DNA from: Microbacterium enclense
GTDB lineage: Bacteria; Actinomycetota; Actinomycetes; Actinomycetales; Microbacteriaceae
Direction of reading: 5' to 3'
NCBI RefSeq assembly: GCF_004022425.1
Contig: NZ_RBZY01000019.1
Coordinates: forward strand, 12,728 to 58,074
DNA: 45,347 nt
In this document: positions 26,316 to 35,015 of the stretch, one piece after another
How the letters are laid out: every line of letters starts with the position of its first letter
Position numbering within the stretch: the first letter of the stretch is position 1
Notes under the pieces: generated by a model
Databases searched by the model: none
Seen by the model: only the letters and a program-made list of their open reading frames with translations
Told to the model about the DNA's origin: nothing
Position numbers and translations under genes: made by a program

Positions 26316-27427
26316 TCACCACGCCCGTCCACGATGACATCCAGGCGTTCGCCGCGGCCGTGCGCGCGCACCTCGACGACCTGCCCGCCGACGAGGTCGA
26401 CGACCTGCTCGACGGCCTCGAGGCCGACCTGTCCGACCAGGCCGCGGAAGCCGGCGACGACTTCACGCTCCCGGATGCCACGACCTACGCCGCCGAACTG
26501 CGCGCCGCCGCGGGACTCCCCGAGCGCACCGACACTCCTCGCGCGACGGGCACTCCGATCCTGCAGCGCGCCGCCGCGCTCGGGCGGTCGGTCGATGCGC
26601 AGATTCGACGCAATCCGGCGGCGGCGTGGACTCTCGACCTACTGGCATCCCTTCGCCCGCTCTGGTGGATCCTCCGGGCCGTGGTGCTCTATCTCTTCAT
26701 CGCGCCGTTCTTCTGGTCCGGCTACGGCTGGATGTCGGGGCCGATCGCCTACCTGTTCGGCGCGGTGCAGTTCCCCGGCATCGTGCTCATGACGGGTCTG
26801 CTCCTGGTGAGCGTGCAGTGGGGACGAGGGCGCTGGGCCCCCAACCGGATCGCGCGCGGATTCCGCACGGCGGTGACCGTGGTGGCGGTGCTGCTGACCC
26901 CGTTCACCCTGGCGGCCCTCGGGTCGAACCTGCAGTCGATGGTGTGGGACTCGTCGAACGGCTCGTCGGTCGGAGCATCCTTCACCCCCGGCCTCTCGGT
27001 CGACGGCCAGCGGGTGCGGAACATCTTCGCGTTCGACGCCGAGGGCAATGCGATCCCGATGGTGCAACTGTTCGACCAGGACGGCAATCCGCTCACGACC
27101 ATCGGGCGCGAGAACGGGCCGGCCCCGTACGACGCCTACTTCTACGGCGGCGGTGGTCCGGTGCCCGTTCCCTACACGGCCCCCGGCGCGAGCGACACGT
27201 GGAACGTCTTCCCGCTGCGGGAGATCCCGCCGGGCGACATGGCGTGGGATCCCTTCGAAGACGTCAAGAAGGCGACGGCGACGGAGTTCCCCTTCCTGCG
27301 TGTGCAGCCCGTGCCGACCGACGTCGCGCCCAGTCCTGCCGCGACCACCGGGGCGGTTCCGGATGCCACTCCCACCCCCGGAGCGACGACGCTGGCCGAC
27401 CCCACGCCGGCGCCGGTGACTCCGTGA
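26312..27427 (+). CDS. HAAS-domain membrane protein paired with PadR
   Basis: 371 residues. The N-terminal HAAS-like helical domain (about 1-75) includes FAAAVRAHLDDLPADEVDDL, LDGLEADLSD. Membrane helices follow (about 110-210; PLWWILRAVVLYLFIAPFFW, AVTVVAVLLTPFTLAALG), then an ectodomain of about 120 residues with DAEGNAIPMVQLFDQDGNPL and a Pro/Thr/Ala-rich tail. It probably senses an envelope signal and passes it to the coupled PadR. The ectodomain is not recognised. Confidence 0.75.
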   Translation: MITTPVHDDIQAFAAAVRAHLDDLPADEVDDLLDGLEADLSDQAAEAGDDFTLPDATTYAAELRAAAGLPERTDTPRATGTPILQRAAALGRSVDAQIRRNPAAAWTLDLLASLRPLWWILRAVVLYLFIAPFFWSGYGWMSGPIAYLFGAVQFPGIVLMTGLLLVSVQWGRGRWAPNRIARGFRTAVTVVAVLLTPFTLAALGSNLQSMVWDSSNGSSVGASFTPGLSVDGQRVRNIFAFDAEGNAIPMVQLFDQDGNPLTTIGRENGPAPYDAYFYGGGGPVPVPYTAPGASDTWNVFPLREIPPGDMAWDPFEDVKKATATEFPFLRVQPVPTDVAPSPAATTGAVPDATPTPGATTLADPTPAPVTP

Positions 27428-27510
27428 CCGACCAGCCGCGCATCGTGAGCATCGACCTCACACACCTCGTGCTGGCCGCCCTCGAGCAGGCGCGCGACGA
27501 GGAGGACTGA
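27424..27510 (+). CDS. possible 28-residue peptide
   Basis: GTG 27424 overlaps the HAAS stop as GTGA. The peptide (VTDQPRIVSIDLTHLVLAAL, then EQARDEED) could form one amphipathic helix with an acidic end. The overlap geometry matches real coupled genes here, but the size and lack of comparison keep this uncertain. Confidence 0.35.
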   Translation: MTDQPRIVSIDLTHLVLAALEQARDEED

Positions 27511-27523
27511 GCTCTCCACAGGT

Positions 27524-27570
27524 TTCGGGGCGTGATTCGGCGAATTGGGGCGCACGAATCACGCCCCGAA
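27524..27570. terminator. long bidirectional hairpin between convergent genes
   Basis: Perfect 16-bp arms (27524-27539, 27555-27570; TTCGGGGCGTGATTCG and complement). It stands between the padR operon end and the tRNA nucleotidyltransferase stop, and could end transcription from both sides. Confidence 0.7.
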
Positions 27571-27636
27571 TTCGTGTACGGAGAACCTGACCTGTCCCGT
27601 CCCGCGGAGTTCTGCGCCGACACGCCCGCGGCGTCG

Positions 27637-29064
27637 TCAGCCCCGCGCGGCCCACCACTCCCGAAGCCGCTTCTCGGCCTCGGCCTCGCCGAGCACGCCC
27701 TCGTCGAGGCGCAGGTCGAGCAAGAAGCGGTAGGCCTCGCCGACCTCGCGCCCCGGCTTCAGGCAGAGCACCTCCTGGATGCGGTTGCCGTCGAGCTCGG
27801 GGCGGATCGAATCGATCTCTTCCTGCTCGCGCAGCGCGACGATCCGGGCCTCGATGTCGTCGTAGGCGGATGCCAGGCGCTGGGCCTTCCGCTTGTTGCG
27901 CGTCGTCACGTCCGCCCGCGTGAGGATGTGAAGGCGTTCGAGTTCGTCGCCGGCGTCGCGGACGTAGCGGCGGACAGCGGCATCCGTCCACGCCCCCTCG
28001 GCGTAGCCGAAGAACCGCAGGTGCAGCTCCACCAGGCGCGCCACCACGGTCGTCGTCGCGGCGTCGAAGCGCAGCGCCTGAAGGCGCTTGCGCGCCATCC
28101 GCGCACCCTTGATGTCGTGGTGGTGGAACGTCACGCCACCGCCGGGTTCGAGGCGGCGGGTCGCGGGCTTGCCGATGTCGTGCAGCAGCGCGGCCAGGCG
28201 CAGCGCAACGTCGGGGGCTTCGCCCGGGTGCCGCTCGTGCTCGAGCGCGATCGCCTGACGCAGCACCGTGAGCGAGTGCTCGTAGACGTCTTTGTGGTGG
28301 TGGTGCTCGTCGACCTCGAGCCGCAGCGCGGGGATCTCGGGCAGGAATTCGTCGATCAGTCCCGTCTCGACGAGGACCCGGATGCCACGCACCGGGTCAT
28401 CGGTCTGGAGCAGCCGCACGAGTTCGGCCTGCACGCGTTCGGGGCTCACGATCTCGAGCGTGGCGCGCAGATCGGTGATGGCATCCAGGGTCTCGGGGTC
28501 GACCGCGAACTCGAGCTGCGATGCGAACCGGGCCGCGCGGAGCATGCGCAACGGGTCGTCGCCGAAACTGACCGCCGGGTCGATGGGCGTGCGGAGGCGC
28601 TGTGCGAGGAGGTCTTCGACGCCGCCGGTCGGGTCGACGAGCGTGCGCGCGGGAACGCGCAGGGCCATCGCGTTCACCGTGAAGTCGCGGCGGCTGAGGT
28701 CGGCCTCGAGCGTGTCGCCGAACTCGACGGTGGGCTTCCGCGTGACGCCGTCGTAGCTGTCGGCGCGGTACGTCGTGATCTCGACCTGCTCGCCGTGCAC
28801 CTTGGCGCCGATCGTGCCGAAGGCGCGACCGAGGTCCCACTGCACGCTCGACACGGGCTTCACGAGGGCCAGGATCTCGTCGGGACGCGCGTCGGTCGTG
28901 AAGTCGAAGTCGTGGGTCGTGCGCCCGAGGAGCGCATCGCGCACGGGACCGCCCACGATCGCGAGATCGCGCCCGGCGTCGGCGAACACCCGCGCGAGGG
29001 TGGCGACCACCGGGTGCTCGGCGAGGTCGCCGAGGCGCGCGACACCGTCGGCCATGTTCAGCAT
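27637..29064 (-). CDS. pcnA: CCA-adding tRNA nucleotidyltransferase
   Basis: 475 residues. Class II nucleotidyltransferase head: LAIVGGPVRDALLGR and the metal-binding HDFDFTTDARPDEI, then VEITTYRADSYDG and DLSRRDFTVNAMALR. An HD domain follows (LLHDIGKPATRR; EHHHHKDVYEHSL). It adds or repairs the CCA end of tRNAs. Start listed at ATG 29064; ATG 29055 also has a well-spaced GAAGG. The longer open frame further upstream has no similarity. Its place next to the origin block is normal for actinobacteria. Confidence 0.92.
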   Translation of the reverse strand: MLNMADGVARLGDLAEHPVVATLARVFADAGRDLAIVGGPVRDALLGRTTHDFDFTTDARPDEILALVKPVSSVQWDLGRAFGTIGAKVHGEQVEITTYRADSYDGVTRKPTVEFGDTLEADLSRRDFTVNAMALRVPARTLVDPTGGVEDLLAQRLRTPIDPAVSFGDDPLRMLRAARFASQLEFAVDPETLDAITDLRATLEIVSPERVQAELVRLLQTDDPVRGIRVLVETGLIDEFLPEIPALRLEVDEHHHHKDVYEHSLTVLRQAIALEHERHPGEAPDVALRLAALLHDIGKPATRRLEPGGGVTFHHHDIKGARMARKRLQALRFDAATTTVVARLVELHLRFFGYAEGAWTDAAVRRYVRDAGDELERLHILTRADVTTRNKRKAQRLASAYDDIEARIVALREQEEIDSIRPELDGNRIQEVLCLKPGREVGEAYRFLLDLRLDEGVLGEAEAEKRLREWWAARG

Positions 29065-29134
29065 GCCTTCGAGCCTAACCGGGGGCACCGACGCGCCGGG
29101 GTCTCGGCGGCGTCCGTGCCCGTTCCCCCGGTTC

Positions 29135-29187
29135 AGTGTCCTGGACACGCGGACCGCGCGGCGCGGCATCCGCGTGTCTTGGACACT
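29135..29187. repeat. palindromic element, copy 5
   Basis: 19-base arms (29135-29153, 29169-29187) with two mismatches around a CCGCGCGGCGCGGCA loop, flanked by GGTTC before and CAACG after as in most copies. Located 30 bases beyond the methyltransferase stop, between two minus-strand genes. Confidence 0.9.
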
Positions 29188-29216
29188 CAACGGGTCGATC
29201 CGACCGCACCCGCCCC

Positions 29217-30743
29217 TCACGCGTCGGCGAACGCGAGGAACCCCGTCACGATGGGTTCGCGCACCCGCGGCAGGACATCGGCGCGGAGCTCGGTGGCATC
29301 CACCTCCAACAGCTGCGCGATCGCGTCGAGCAGCGCACCGACCGGAAGGTCGCCGTCGGATGCACCCACGAGCGCGGCGACCGCCGAGTCGACCTCGATC
29401 GTGCGGGCGAAGCCGCCACCCTGCCGGAGTTCGATCACGGAGGGCGACTCTTCGCCGGGCCGGTGGTGCCGGGCCTCGGTCACGTCCGGCGCGACCCTCA
29501 GGACGGCGGATGCCAGCCCCTCGTCGTCCAGCAGGGCGGCGCGGTCGTGGTTCTCGAGGCACGCGGCGAGGTGCGGCCCGAACGCGGATTCGCCGCCGCC
29601 GGCGACCCGCTCGTAGCGCGCGAGCGTGGGAGCACCGGCGAGCGGGCGGCGGAGCACGACGTATCCGAACCCGATGCCGGTGACCCCGCGCTGCGCGAAG
29701 TCGTCGAGCCACGCGTCGATGAGACGCGCATACGCGGGCGTGCCCGGAACGGTTCCGCCGTCGCGCACCCACAGCTCGGCGTACGCGAGCGGATCGAGCA
29801 CCTCCCGCTCGATCACCCACGCGTCCAGCGACGGATCGACCCAGCCGCGGAGCCGGTCGAGCCCCGATTCGCCGTCGCGGTACTCCCAGTTGCCGAGCGA
29901 CTGCGCGACCCCGCCGGGAGCGAGGTGCGCGGCGACGCCCGAGACGACCGCGGAGACCAGCGCGTCGCCCTCCAGCCCGCCGTCGCGGTACTCGTAGGCC
30001 GGGACGCCCGCGACGCGCGGCGTGATGACGAACGGGGGATTGGATGCCACCCGCTCGAACGTCTCGCCGGCCACGGGCTCGAACAGCGAACCGAGTCGCG
30101 TCTCGATGCCGTCGACGTCGTTGAGCAGCGCGTTCAGCCGCGTGAAGCGCAGCGCCCGTTCGGAGATGTCCGTCGCGATCACGCGCGGCACGAGCCGCCG
30201 CAACCGGAGGGCCTGGATGCCACACCCCGTGCCGAGATCGAGAGCCGTCCCGCCGCGCCACGTGAGCTGGAGCGTGGCGAGCGTCTGCGAGGCCCCGCCG
30301 ACGCCGAGGACGTGGTCCTCGGGGAGCGGCCCGCCCAGCGCGGCCTCGTCGAGGTCGCTCGCGATCCACCACTCCACCTCTCCGTCGCCGTCGTCGAAGG
30401 GCTGCGGGCGCACGAGCACGGCGGGCACGACGTGGTCACCCTTGAGCGCGACCAGGCCGAGCATTGCCGCCCCCTCCACGCCGAGGGAGGGGAGAGCCGC
30501 GGCCGCAGCCTCTCGCGCGACCGGAACGCCGAGACCCCAGAGGCGCCCGAGCACCGCGAGCGCGTCGCTCCGGCGGCCGAGCGCACGCTCCGCCGGCCCG
30601 CGCAGGCCCCGAGCCACGGCATCGTCCGCCTGGACGCCCCACGCGTCGCGGAGCGCCGCGCCGGAATACCTCGCGGCCCGGAGATCATGGGCGAGAGCGC
30701 GGCACAGTGTCGGGTCGGGTTCGGGGAGCACCGGTCCATTCAA
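29217..30743 (-). CDS. SAM-dependent methyltransferase (rRNA/PrmC-like fold)
   Basis: 508 residues. An N-terminal helical domain (about 1-140) precedes a methyltransferase domain: TALDLGTGCGIQALRLRRL (motif I), VIATDISERALRFTRLN (motif II), and RVASNPPFVITPR (motif IV NPPF). NPPF enzymes methylate amino groups of nucleotide bases or Gln residues, so rRNA or protein is the likely target. A C-terminal extension (about 350-508) is not recognised. The type is common in Microbacteriaceae at this place, between pcnA and the DUF6049 gene. Confidence 0.82.
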   Translation of the reverse strand: MNGPVLPEPDPTLCRALAHDLRAARYSGAALRDAWGVQADDAVARGLRGPAERALGRRSDALAVLGRLWGLGVPVAREAAAAALPSLGVEGAAMLGLVALKGDHVVPAVLVRPQPFDDGDGEVEWWIASDLDEAALGGPLPEDHVLGVGGASQTLATLQLTWRGGTALDLGTGCGIQALRLRRLVPRVIATDISERALRFTRLNALLNDVDGIETRLGSLFEPVAGETFERVASNPPFVITPRVAGVPAYEYRDGGLEGDALVSAVVSGVAAHLAPGGVAQSLGNWEYRDGESGLDRLRGWVDPSLDAWVIEREVLDPLAYAELWVRDGGTVPGTPAYARLIDAWLDDFAQRGVTGIGFGYVVLRRPLAGAPTLARYERVAGGGESAFGPHLAACLENHDRAALLDDEGLASAVLRVAPDVTEARHHRPGEESPSVIELRQGGGFARTIEVDSAVAALVGASDGDLPVGALLDAIAQLLEVDATELRADVLPRVREPIVTGFLAFADA

Positions 30744-30831
30744 CCGTCTGCGCGAGGCTATCGGGGGGTTCCGAGGTGTGCGGACCTAGACTCGTCGCGG
30801 TGCGAGGCCGCCTGGCCCGACCGACGTTCGT

Positions 30832-32940
30832 ATGACCGTGACCTCCCAGCCCTCGGGCTCACCCGTGCCGCGGCGCCCCCTCACGCGCCGGTTGCTGGCG
30901 ACCCTCGCCGCAGTGGCCCTCGCGATCGGCCTCGCGACGCCGTCCCTCGCGGTCGCTGCGACGTCGACGCCCTCGCCCTCCGCCACCGCGTCATCACCCT
31001 CGCTGGCCGCGGCCCCCGCCGGCAACGGCATCCTGCGTCCCGGAGAGGCGCTGACCGTCCTCACGACCCTCGCCAACCCGGGAGGCGCGACCGTCTCCTC
31101 CCGGCCCGCGACGCTGTCGATCGGCTCCGCCCCGCTCGCCGACGACGCGTCCCTGACCCGCTGGTTGGGCGGCGACACGTCGGGCGTGACGCTGCAGCAG
31201 GTCGCTACCGGAACCCTGGATGCCACGGCGCCGACCTCGCAGACCTCGGTGACGTTCACCGTGCAGGGCACCGACCCCGCTCTGGCCGGGCGGGCAGCCG
31301 GCGTCTACCCCGTGCTCGCGAGGACGAACGGGGAGGCGGCGCTCGAGGCCCCGACCGTCGTCGTCATCCCGGCCGACGGCGCGACGACTCCTCTCGCCGT
31401 CGTGGTGCCGATCACCGCGGCGCCGCGCACCCGGGGCCTGTTGACCGCGAACGAGCTCGCCGAGCTGACGGCGGTCGACGGGCCGCTCTCCGCGCAGCTC
31501 GACGCCGTCGACGGCTCGCTCTCCACCCTCGCCGTCGACCCCGCCATCCCTGCCGCGATCCGCGTGCTCGGCTCCGCCGCACCACCGACGGCGGTCGCCT
31601 GGCTTCAGCGCCTGCTCGCGCTCCCCAACGACCGGTTCGCCCTGCAGTTCGGCGACGCGGATCTCTCGGCGCAGATTCACGCCGGCGTATCCACGCCGCT
31701 CGCTCCGACATCGCTGCAGTCCTACATGTCCGCGAACGACTTCACGCAAGAGGTGGCGACGGTGGCGACGCCGCGCCCGACGTCCTCGTCCGAGCCCGGT
31801 CAGCCGGCATTCCCCGACCTCGGCGCGCTGCTCGACATCGGAACCGCCGCACCGAACGTGTTCTGGCCCGCCACCGGCTCCGTCGACGGCTCCGTCGTGA
31901 GCGCTCTGGGTGCCCTGGGAACGGATGCCGCACCGACCCGCATCCTCGTGTCGTCCGGAAACCTGACCGAGTCTCCGCCCACGGCCAGCACAGCCAGCTC
32001 CGGGGTCGCGACGGCCGTCTACGACGCCGAGATCTCTCGGGCGCTGACGACCGCGGCCGGCGAGAACGACACCGCGCGGCGGGGCGCGGCCCTCGCCGCC
32101 GTCTCCGGACACCTCGCGTTCGCGCGCACCGGCTCGCCCGACCGGCCCGTGCTCGCCGTCCTCGATCGCGGCACCGACCGGTCCCGCGTGAGCCTGCGCG
32201 CAACGCAGGGCGCCTTGGCATCCACCCCCGGATACACCCCCACGACGTTCGCCGCGATCGCGAGCGCCCCCCGGTCGGACGTCTCGATCGCCGACGCGGC
32301 CCCGGACTCCGCACGTGCCGCCGACGTCGCCGAACTCCTCACCGGCGAGAAGACCATCGACCGCTTCGCGACGATCCTCGACCAGCCCGAACTCCTCACC
32401 GGGCGCGAACGCGCCGAAGTCCTGCAGGTTCTCAACGTCGCCTGGACGGGGGATGCCGCCCGCACCGCCGTCGCCGACCATCGCGCCGCAACCCAGACGA
32501 CGCTCGACTCCGTCGGCATCCTGTCGTCGGACTTCCGCCTGGTGAGTTCCAGCGCTCCGCTGCGCCCGTGGGTGCGCAACGACCTGCCCTGGCCGATAAC
32601 GGTGGAGCTGCGGACGCAACCGGACGACGTCCGCCTCCGCGTGGAGCCGAGCACCCCGATCAACGCCCAGGCATCCGCCAACACGCGTGTCGAGGTACCC
32701 GTGGAGGCCCGCATCGCGAACGGCGAGGTGACCGTCGGGATGCAGTTGTACAGCCCGACCGGTGAGCCCATCGGCGCGCGACAGAACGTCTCGGTGGAAG
32801 TGCGTGCCGAATGGGAGAGCATCGGCCTGATCGTCTTCATCGCGCTCGTGGCGGCGTTCCTCGGAATCGGCGTCGTACGCACCGTCGCGAGCCGTCGGCG
32901 GGCCCGCGCGGCGATGGACGGCGCGGCCTCCTCAGACTGA
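30832..32940 (+). CDS. DUF6049-type exported, membrane-anchored protein
   Basis: 702 residues. A signal peptide is near the N-terminus (RRLLATLAAVALAIGLATPS, cleavage around AVA-AT), followed by a large Ala/Thr/Ser-rich ectodomain. A membrane helix and basic tail end the protein (about 660-690; IGLIVFIALVAAFLGIGVV, then ASRRRARA). It matches the actinobacterial family encoded between pcnA and murJ (Rv3909 in M. tuberculosis). Probably works at the cell envelope; mechanism unknown. No Shine-Dalgarno is evident before ATG 30832. Here trxB follows directly. Confidence 0.8.
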   Translation: MTVTSQPSGSPVPRRPLTRRLLATLAAVALAIGLATPSLAVAATSTPSPSATASSPSLAAAPAGNGILRPGEALTVLTTLANPGGATVSSRPATLSIGSAPLADDASLTRWLGGDTSGVTLQQVATGTLDATAPTSQTSVTFTVQGTDPALAGRAAGVYPVLARTNGEAALEAPTVVVIPADGATTPLAVVVPITAAPRTRGLLTANELAELTAVDGPLSAQLDAVDGSLSTLAVDPAIPAAIRVLGSAAPPTAVAWLQRLLALPNDRFALQFGDADLSAQIHAGVSTPLAPTSLQSYMSANDFTQEVATVATPRPTSSSEPGQPAFPDLGALLDIGTAAPNVFWPATGSVDGSVVSALGALGTDAAPTRILVSSGNLTESPPTASTASSGVATAVYDAEISRALTTAAGENDTARRGAALAAVSGHLAFARTGSPDRPVLAVLDRGTDRSRVSLRATQGALASTPGYTPTTFAAIASAPRSDVSIADAAPDSARAADVAELLTGEKTIDRFATILDQPELLTGRERAEVLQVLNVAWTGDAARTAVADHRAATQTTLDSVGILSSDFRLVSSSAPLRPWVRNDLPWPITVELRTQPDDVRLRVEPSTPINAQASANTRVEVPVEARIANGEVTVGMQLYSPTGEPIGARQNVSVEVRAEWESIGLIVFIALVAAFLGIGVVRTVASRRRARAAMDGAASSD

Positions 32941-33033
32941 CCTCTCCGCCTGTGCGCCAGCCCCCGGCTCGCGGAATACTGCCGGGCTAGCATGGGTTTC
33001 ATCCGACGGAATCAACGAAGGGAACGCGCTACC

Positions 33034-34020
33034 GTGCGTCACGTCATCATCATCGGATCGGGCCCGGCCGGCTACACGGCCGCCATCTACGCCGCCCGAG
33101 CCAACCTCGAACCCCTCGTCGTCGCGAGCTCCGTCGAAGCGGGTGGCGATCTCATGACCACCACCGACGTCGAGAACTTCCCGGGCTTCCCCGATGGCAT
33201 CCTCGGACCCGACCTCATGGCCAAGATGCAGGCCCAGGCCGAGCGCTTCGGCGCCGAGGTCCTGTACGACGACGTCGTCTCGCTCGAGCTCGACGGCCCG
33301 GTCAAGACGGTCACGCTCGGCAGCGGCAAGGTGCACGAGGCCGCCTCGATCATCTACGCGACCGGCTCGGCGTACCGCAAGCTCGGGCTCGAGGGCGAAG
33401 AGCGCCTGTCCGGCCGTGGCGTCTCGTGGTGTGCGACGTGCGACGGCTTCTTCTTCCGCGAGCGGACGATCGCGGTCGTCGGTGGCGGCGACTCGGCGAT
33501 GGAGGAAGCGAGCTTCCTCACCAAGTTCGCGTCGAAGGTGTACATCATCCACCGTAAGGACACCCTGCGCGCCTCGAAGATCATGCAGGAGCGCGCGTTC
33601 GCGAACCCGAAGATCGAGTTCGTCTGGAACAGCGAAGTCGCCGACATCCTCGGCGACGAGGCCGTCAACGGTGTCCGGTTGCGCTCCACCGTCGACGGCT
33701 CCGAGCGCGACCTGCCCCTCGATGGTCTGTTCGTCGCGATCGGCAACGACCCGCGCACGCACCTCGTGCACGACAAGCTCCAGCTGACCGAGCAGGGCAC
33801 GATCTGGGTCGACGGTCGCTCGTCGCGGACATCGGTCGACGGCGTCTTCGCCGCCGGCGACGTCATCGACCCGACGTATCGACAGGCCATCACGGCTGCC
33901 GGCAGTGGCACCGTGGCCGCGCTCGACGTGGAGCACTTCCTCGCCGCACGCGGCGAGGCCGGCGAGCCCGCCGTCGCGGAAAGCCCCATCGACGGGCTCC
34001 CCGACCCCGCTGTCGTTTGA
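33034..34020 (+). CDS. trxB: thioredoxin reductase
   Basis: 328 residues. FAD motif [20 protein letters not shown], redox-active [15 protein letters not shown] motif [15 protein letters not shown] plus HRKD, and [20 protein letters not shown]. It reduces thioredoxin with NADPH. Start set at GTG 33034 ([12 protein letters not shown]); the upstream extension lacks similarity. It is 62 bases from trxA, in the same direction. Confidence 0.96.
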   Translation: MRHVIIIGSGPAGYTAAIYAARANLEPLVVASSVEAGGDLMTTTDVENFPGFPDGILGPDLMAKMQAQAERFGAEVLYDDVVSLELDGPVKTVTLGSGKVHEAASIIYATGSAYRKLGLEGEERLSGRGVSWCATCDGFFFRERTIAVVGGGDSAMEEASFLTKFASKVYIIHRKDTLRASKIMQERAFANPKIEFVWNSEVADILGDEAVNGVRLRSTVDGSERDLPLDGLFVAIGNDPRTHLVHDKLQLTEQGTIWVDGRSSRTSVDGVFAAGDVIDPTYRQAITAAGSGTVAALDVEHFLAARGEAGEPAVAESPIDGLPDPAVV

Positions 34021-34082
34021 GGAATAAACCCGCGCTCACCGGGGTTTCAGCCGGTAACGCTTCCATCTAAGGAGATATGCAC

Positions 34083-34406
34083 ATGACCGCCAAGGCGACG
34101 ACCAGCGCGACCTTCGAGCAGGACGTCCTGCAGGCCGAGGGCCCCGTTCTCGTGGACTTCTGGGCCGAGTGGTGTGGACCGTGTCGTATGGTCAGCCCCG
34201 TTCTCGACGAGATCCAGTCCGAGAACGCCGACAAGATCACCATCGTGAAGCTCAACGTCGACGAGAACCCCGACCTCGCGATGAAGTACCAGATCACCTC
34301 CATCCCCGCGATGAAGGTTTTCCAGGGCGGCGAGGTCAAGACGACCATCATCGGCGCCAAGCCCAAGTTCGCTCTCGAGAAGGACCTCGAGGCCTACCTC
34401 GGCTGA
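34083..34406 (+). CDS. trxA: thioredoxin
   Basis: 107 residues. VLVDFWAEWCGPCRMVSPVL holds the active site WCGPC; cis-Pro in ITSIPAMKVF. General cytosolic disulfide reductant, recycled by the upstream TrxB. ATG 34083 is eight bases from GGAG; ATG 34077 is only two away. Confidence 0.96.
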   Translation: MTAKATTSATFEQDVLQAEGPVLVDFWAEWCGPCRMVSPVLDEIQSENADKITIVKLNVDENPDLAMKYQITSIPAMKVFQGGEVKTTIIGAKPKFALEKDLEAYLG

Positions 34407-34420
34407 GTCCCCTCGCAGTG

Positions 34421-34457
34421 AAGCCCCCGGCATCCTCGTGATGTCGGGGGCTTTTTC
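34421..34457 (+). terminator. trxA terminator
   Basis: A 12-bp stem (34422-34433 with 34441-34452, one G-T pair) is followed by TTTT, a classical intrinsic terminator 15 bases after trxA. Confidence 0.9.
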
Positions 34458-34530
34458 GCGTCTCGATGCCACGGCCCGGCGCCTGTTCGCGGCGCGTGCG
34501 TGGCCCGTAGACGGTGCGGGGGGCCGTGAA

Positions 34531-34590
34531 GGCTGTCGCGCGGCCTAGGAGGCTGTCGCGCCGTCTGCAGGGCTGTCGCGCGACCTAGGA
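34531..34590. repeat. 20-bp tandem repeat, three copies
   Basis: Units at 34531, 34551 and 34571 all begin GGCTGTCGCGC. The first and third differ at one position; the middle one has a changed second half. The last unit overlaps the final codons of the minus-strand gene ending at 34585. Confidence 0.85.
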
Positions 34591-34932
34591 GGCGTCGAGA
34601 CGCACGGATGCGTCCCACCGGCGGTGGGGCTCTTCGTCGCCGAGGATGCGCCACACAGCGCGAGTGAGTGGGGGATGGTCGAGAGCGATCTGACGCAGCA
34701 CGCGGTAGTTGCGGGCGCGCGTAGGGCGCACTCCGCCGTTCTCGGCGATGTTCTCCGCGCGAAGGGTCAGAACCACGAGCTCGTCGACACTCGGAAGGTC
34801 TTCCATGAACTCCCACGGGTCTTCGCCGCCGCGCAGCCGCTCGTGAATCAGGACAGCGAGCTCGTCGGAGGCCTCAGCGCGAAGGAGCTCGAGACTGGCT
34901 CGGCGGCGGGGGCTTTGGTCGTTCGCGGTCAC
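34585..34932 (-). CDS. conserved hypothetical protein of the trxA-parB interval
   Basis: 115 residues, GTG start at 34932. Helical, no membrane segment. SLELLRAEASDELAVLIHER and VLRQIALDHPPLTRAVWRIL are recognisable blocks. Other actinobacteria carry a small unknown gene at this place (compare Rv3916c); homology is inferred from position more than from motifs. Confidence 0.65.
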   Translation of the reverse strand: MTANDQSPRRRASLELLRAEASDELAVLIHERLRGGEDPWEFMEDLPSVDELVVLTLRAENIAENGGVRPTRARNYRVLRQIALDHPPLTRAVWRILGDEEPHRRWDASVRLDAS

Positions 34933-35015
34933 CCATCCAGCCTACGTCGACCCTCCGACACGGGGACAGACGGGCGGGCATCGCAGGGTATACCCGGGAA
35001 GGAATGAGTCGGTTC

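Noticed and set aside
27524..27570. Sixth copy of the palindromic family
   Set aside because: Its arms (TTCGGGGCGTGATTCG) share no sequence with the GTGTCCAAGACAC arms; treated as an ordinary terminator hairpin.
29136..32765. 1209-codon plus-strand frame
   Set aside because: Antisense to the methyltransferase and out of frame with the DUF6049 gene; the translation is Arg-rich and domain-free.
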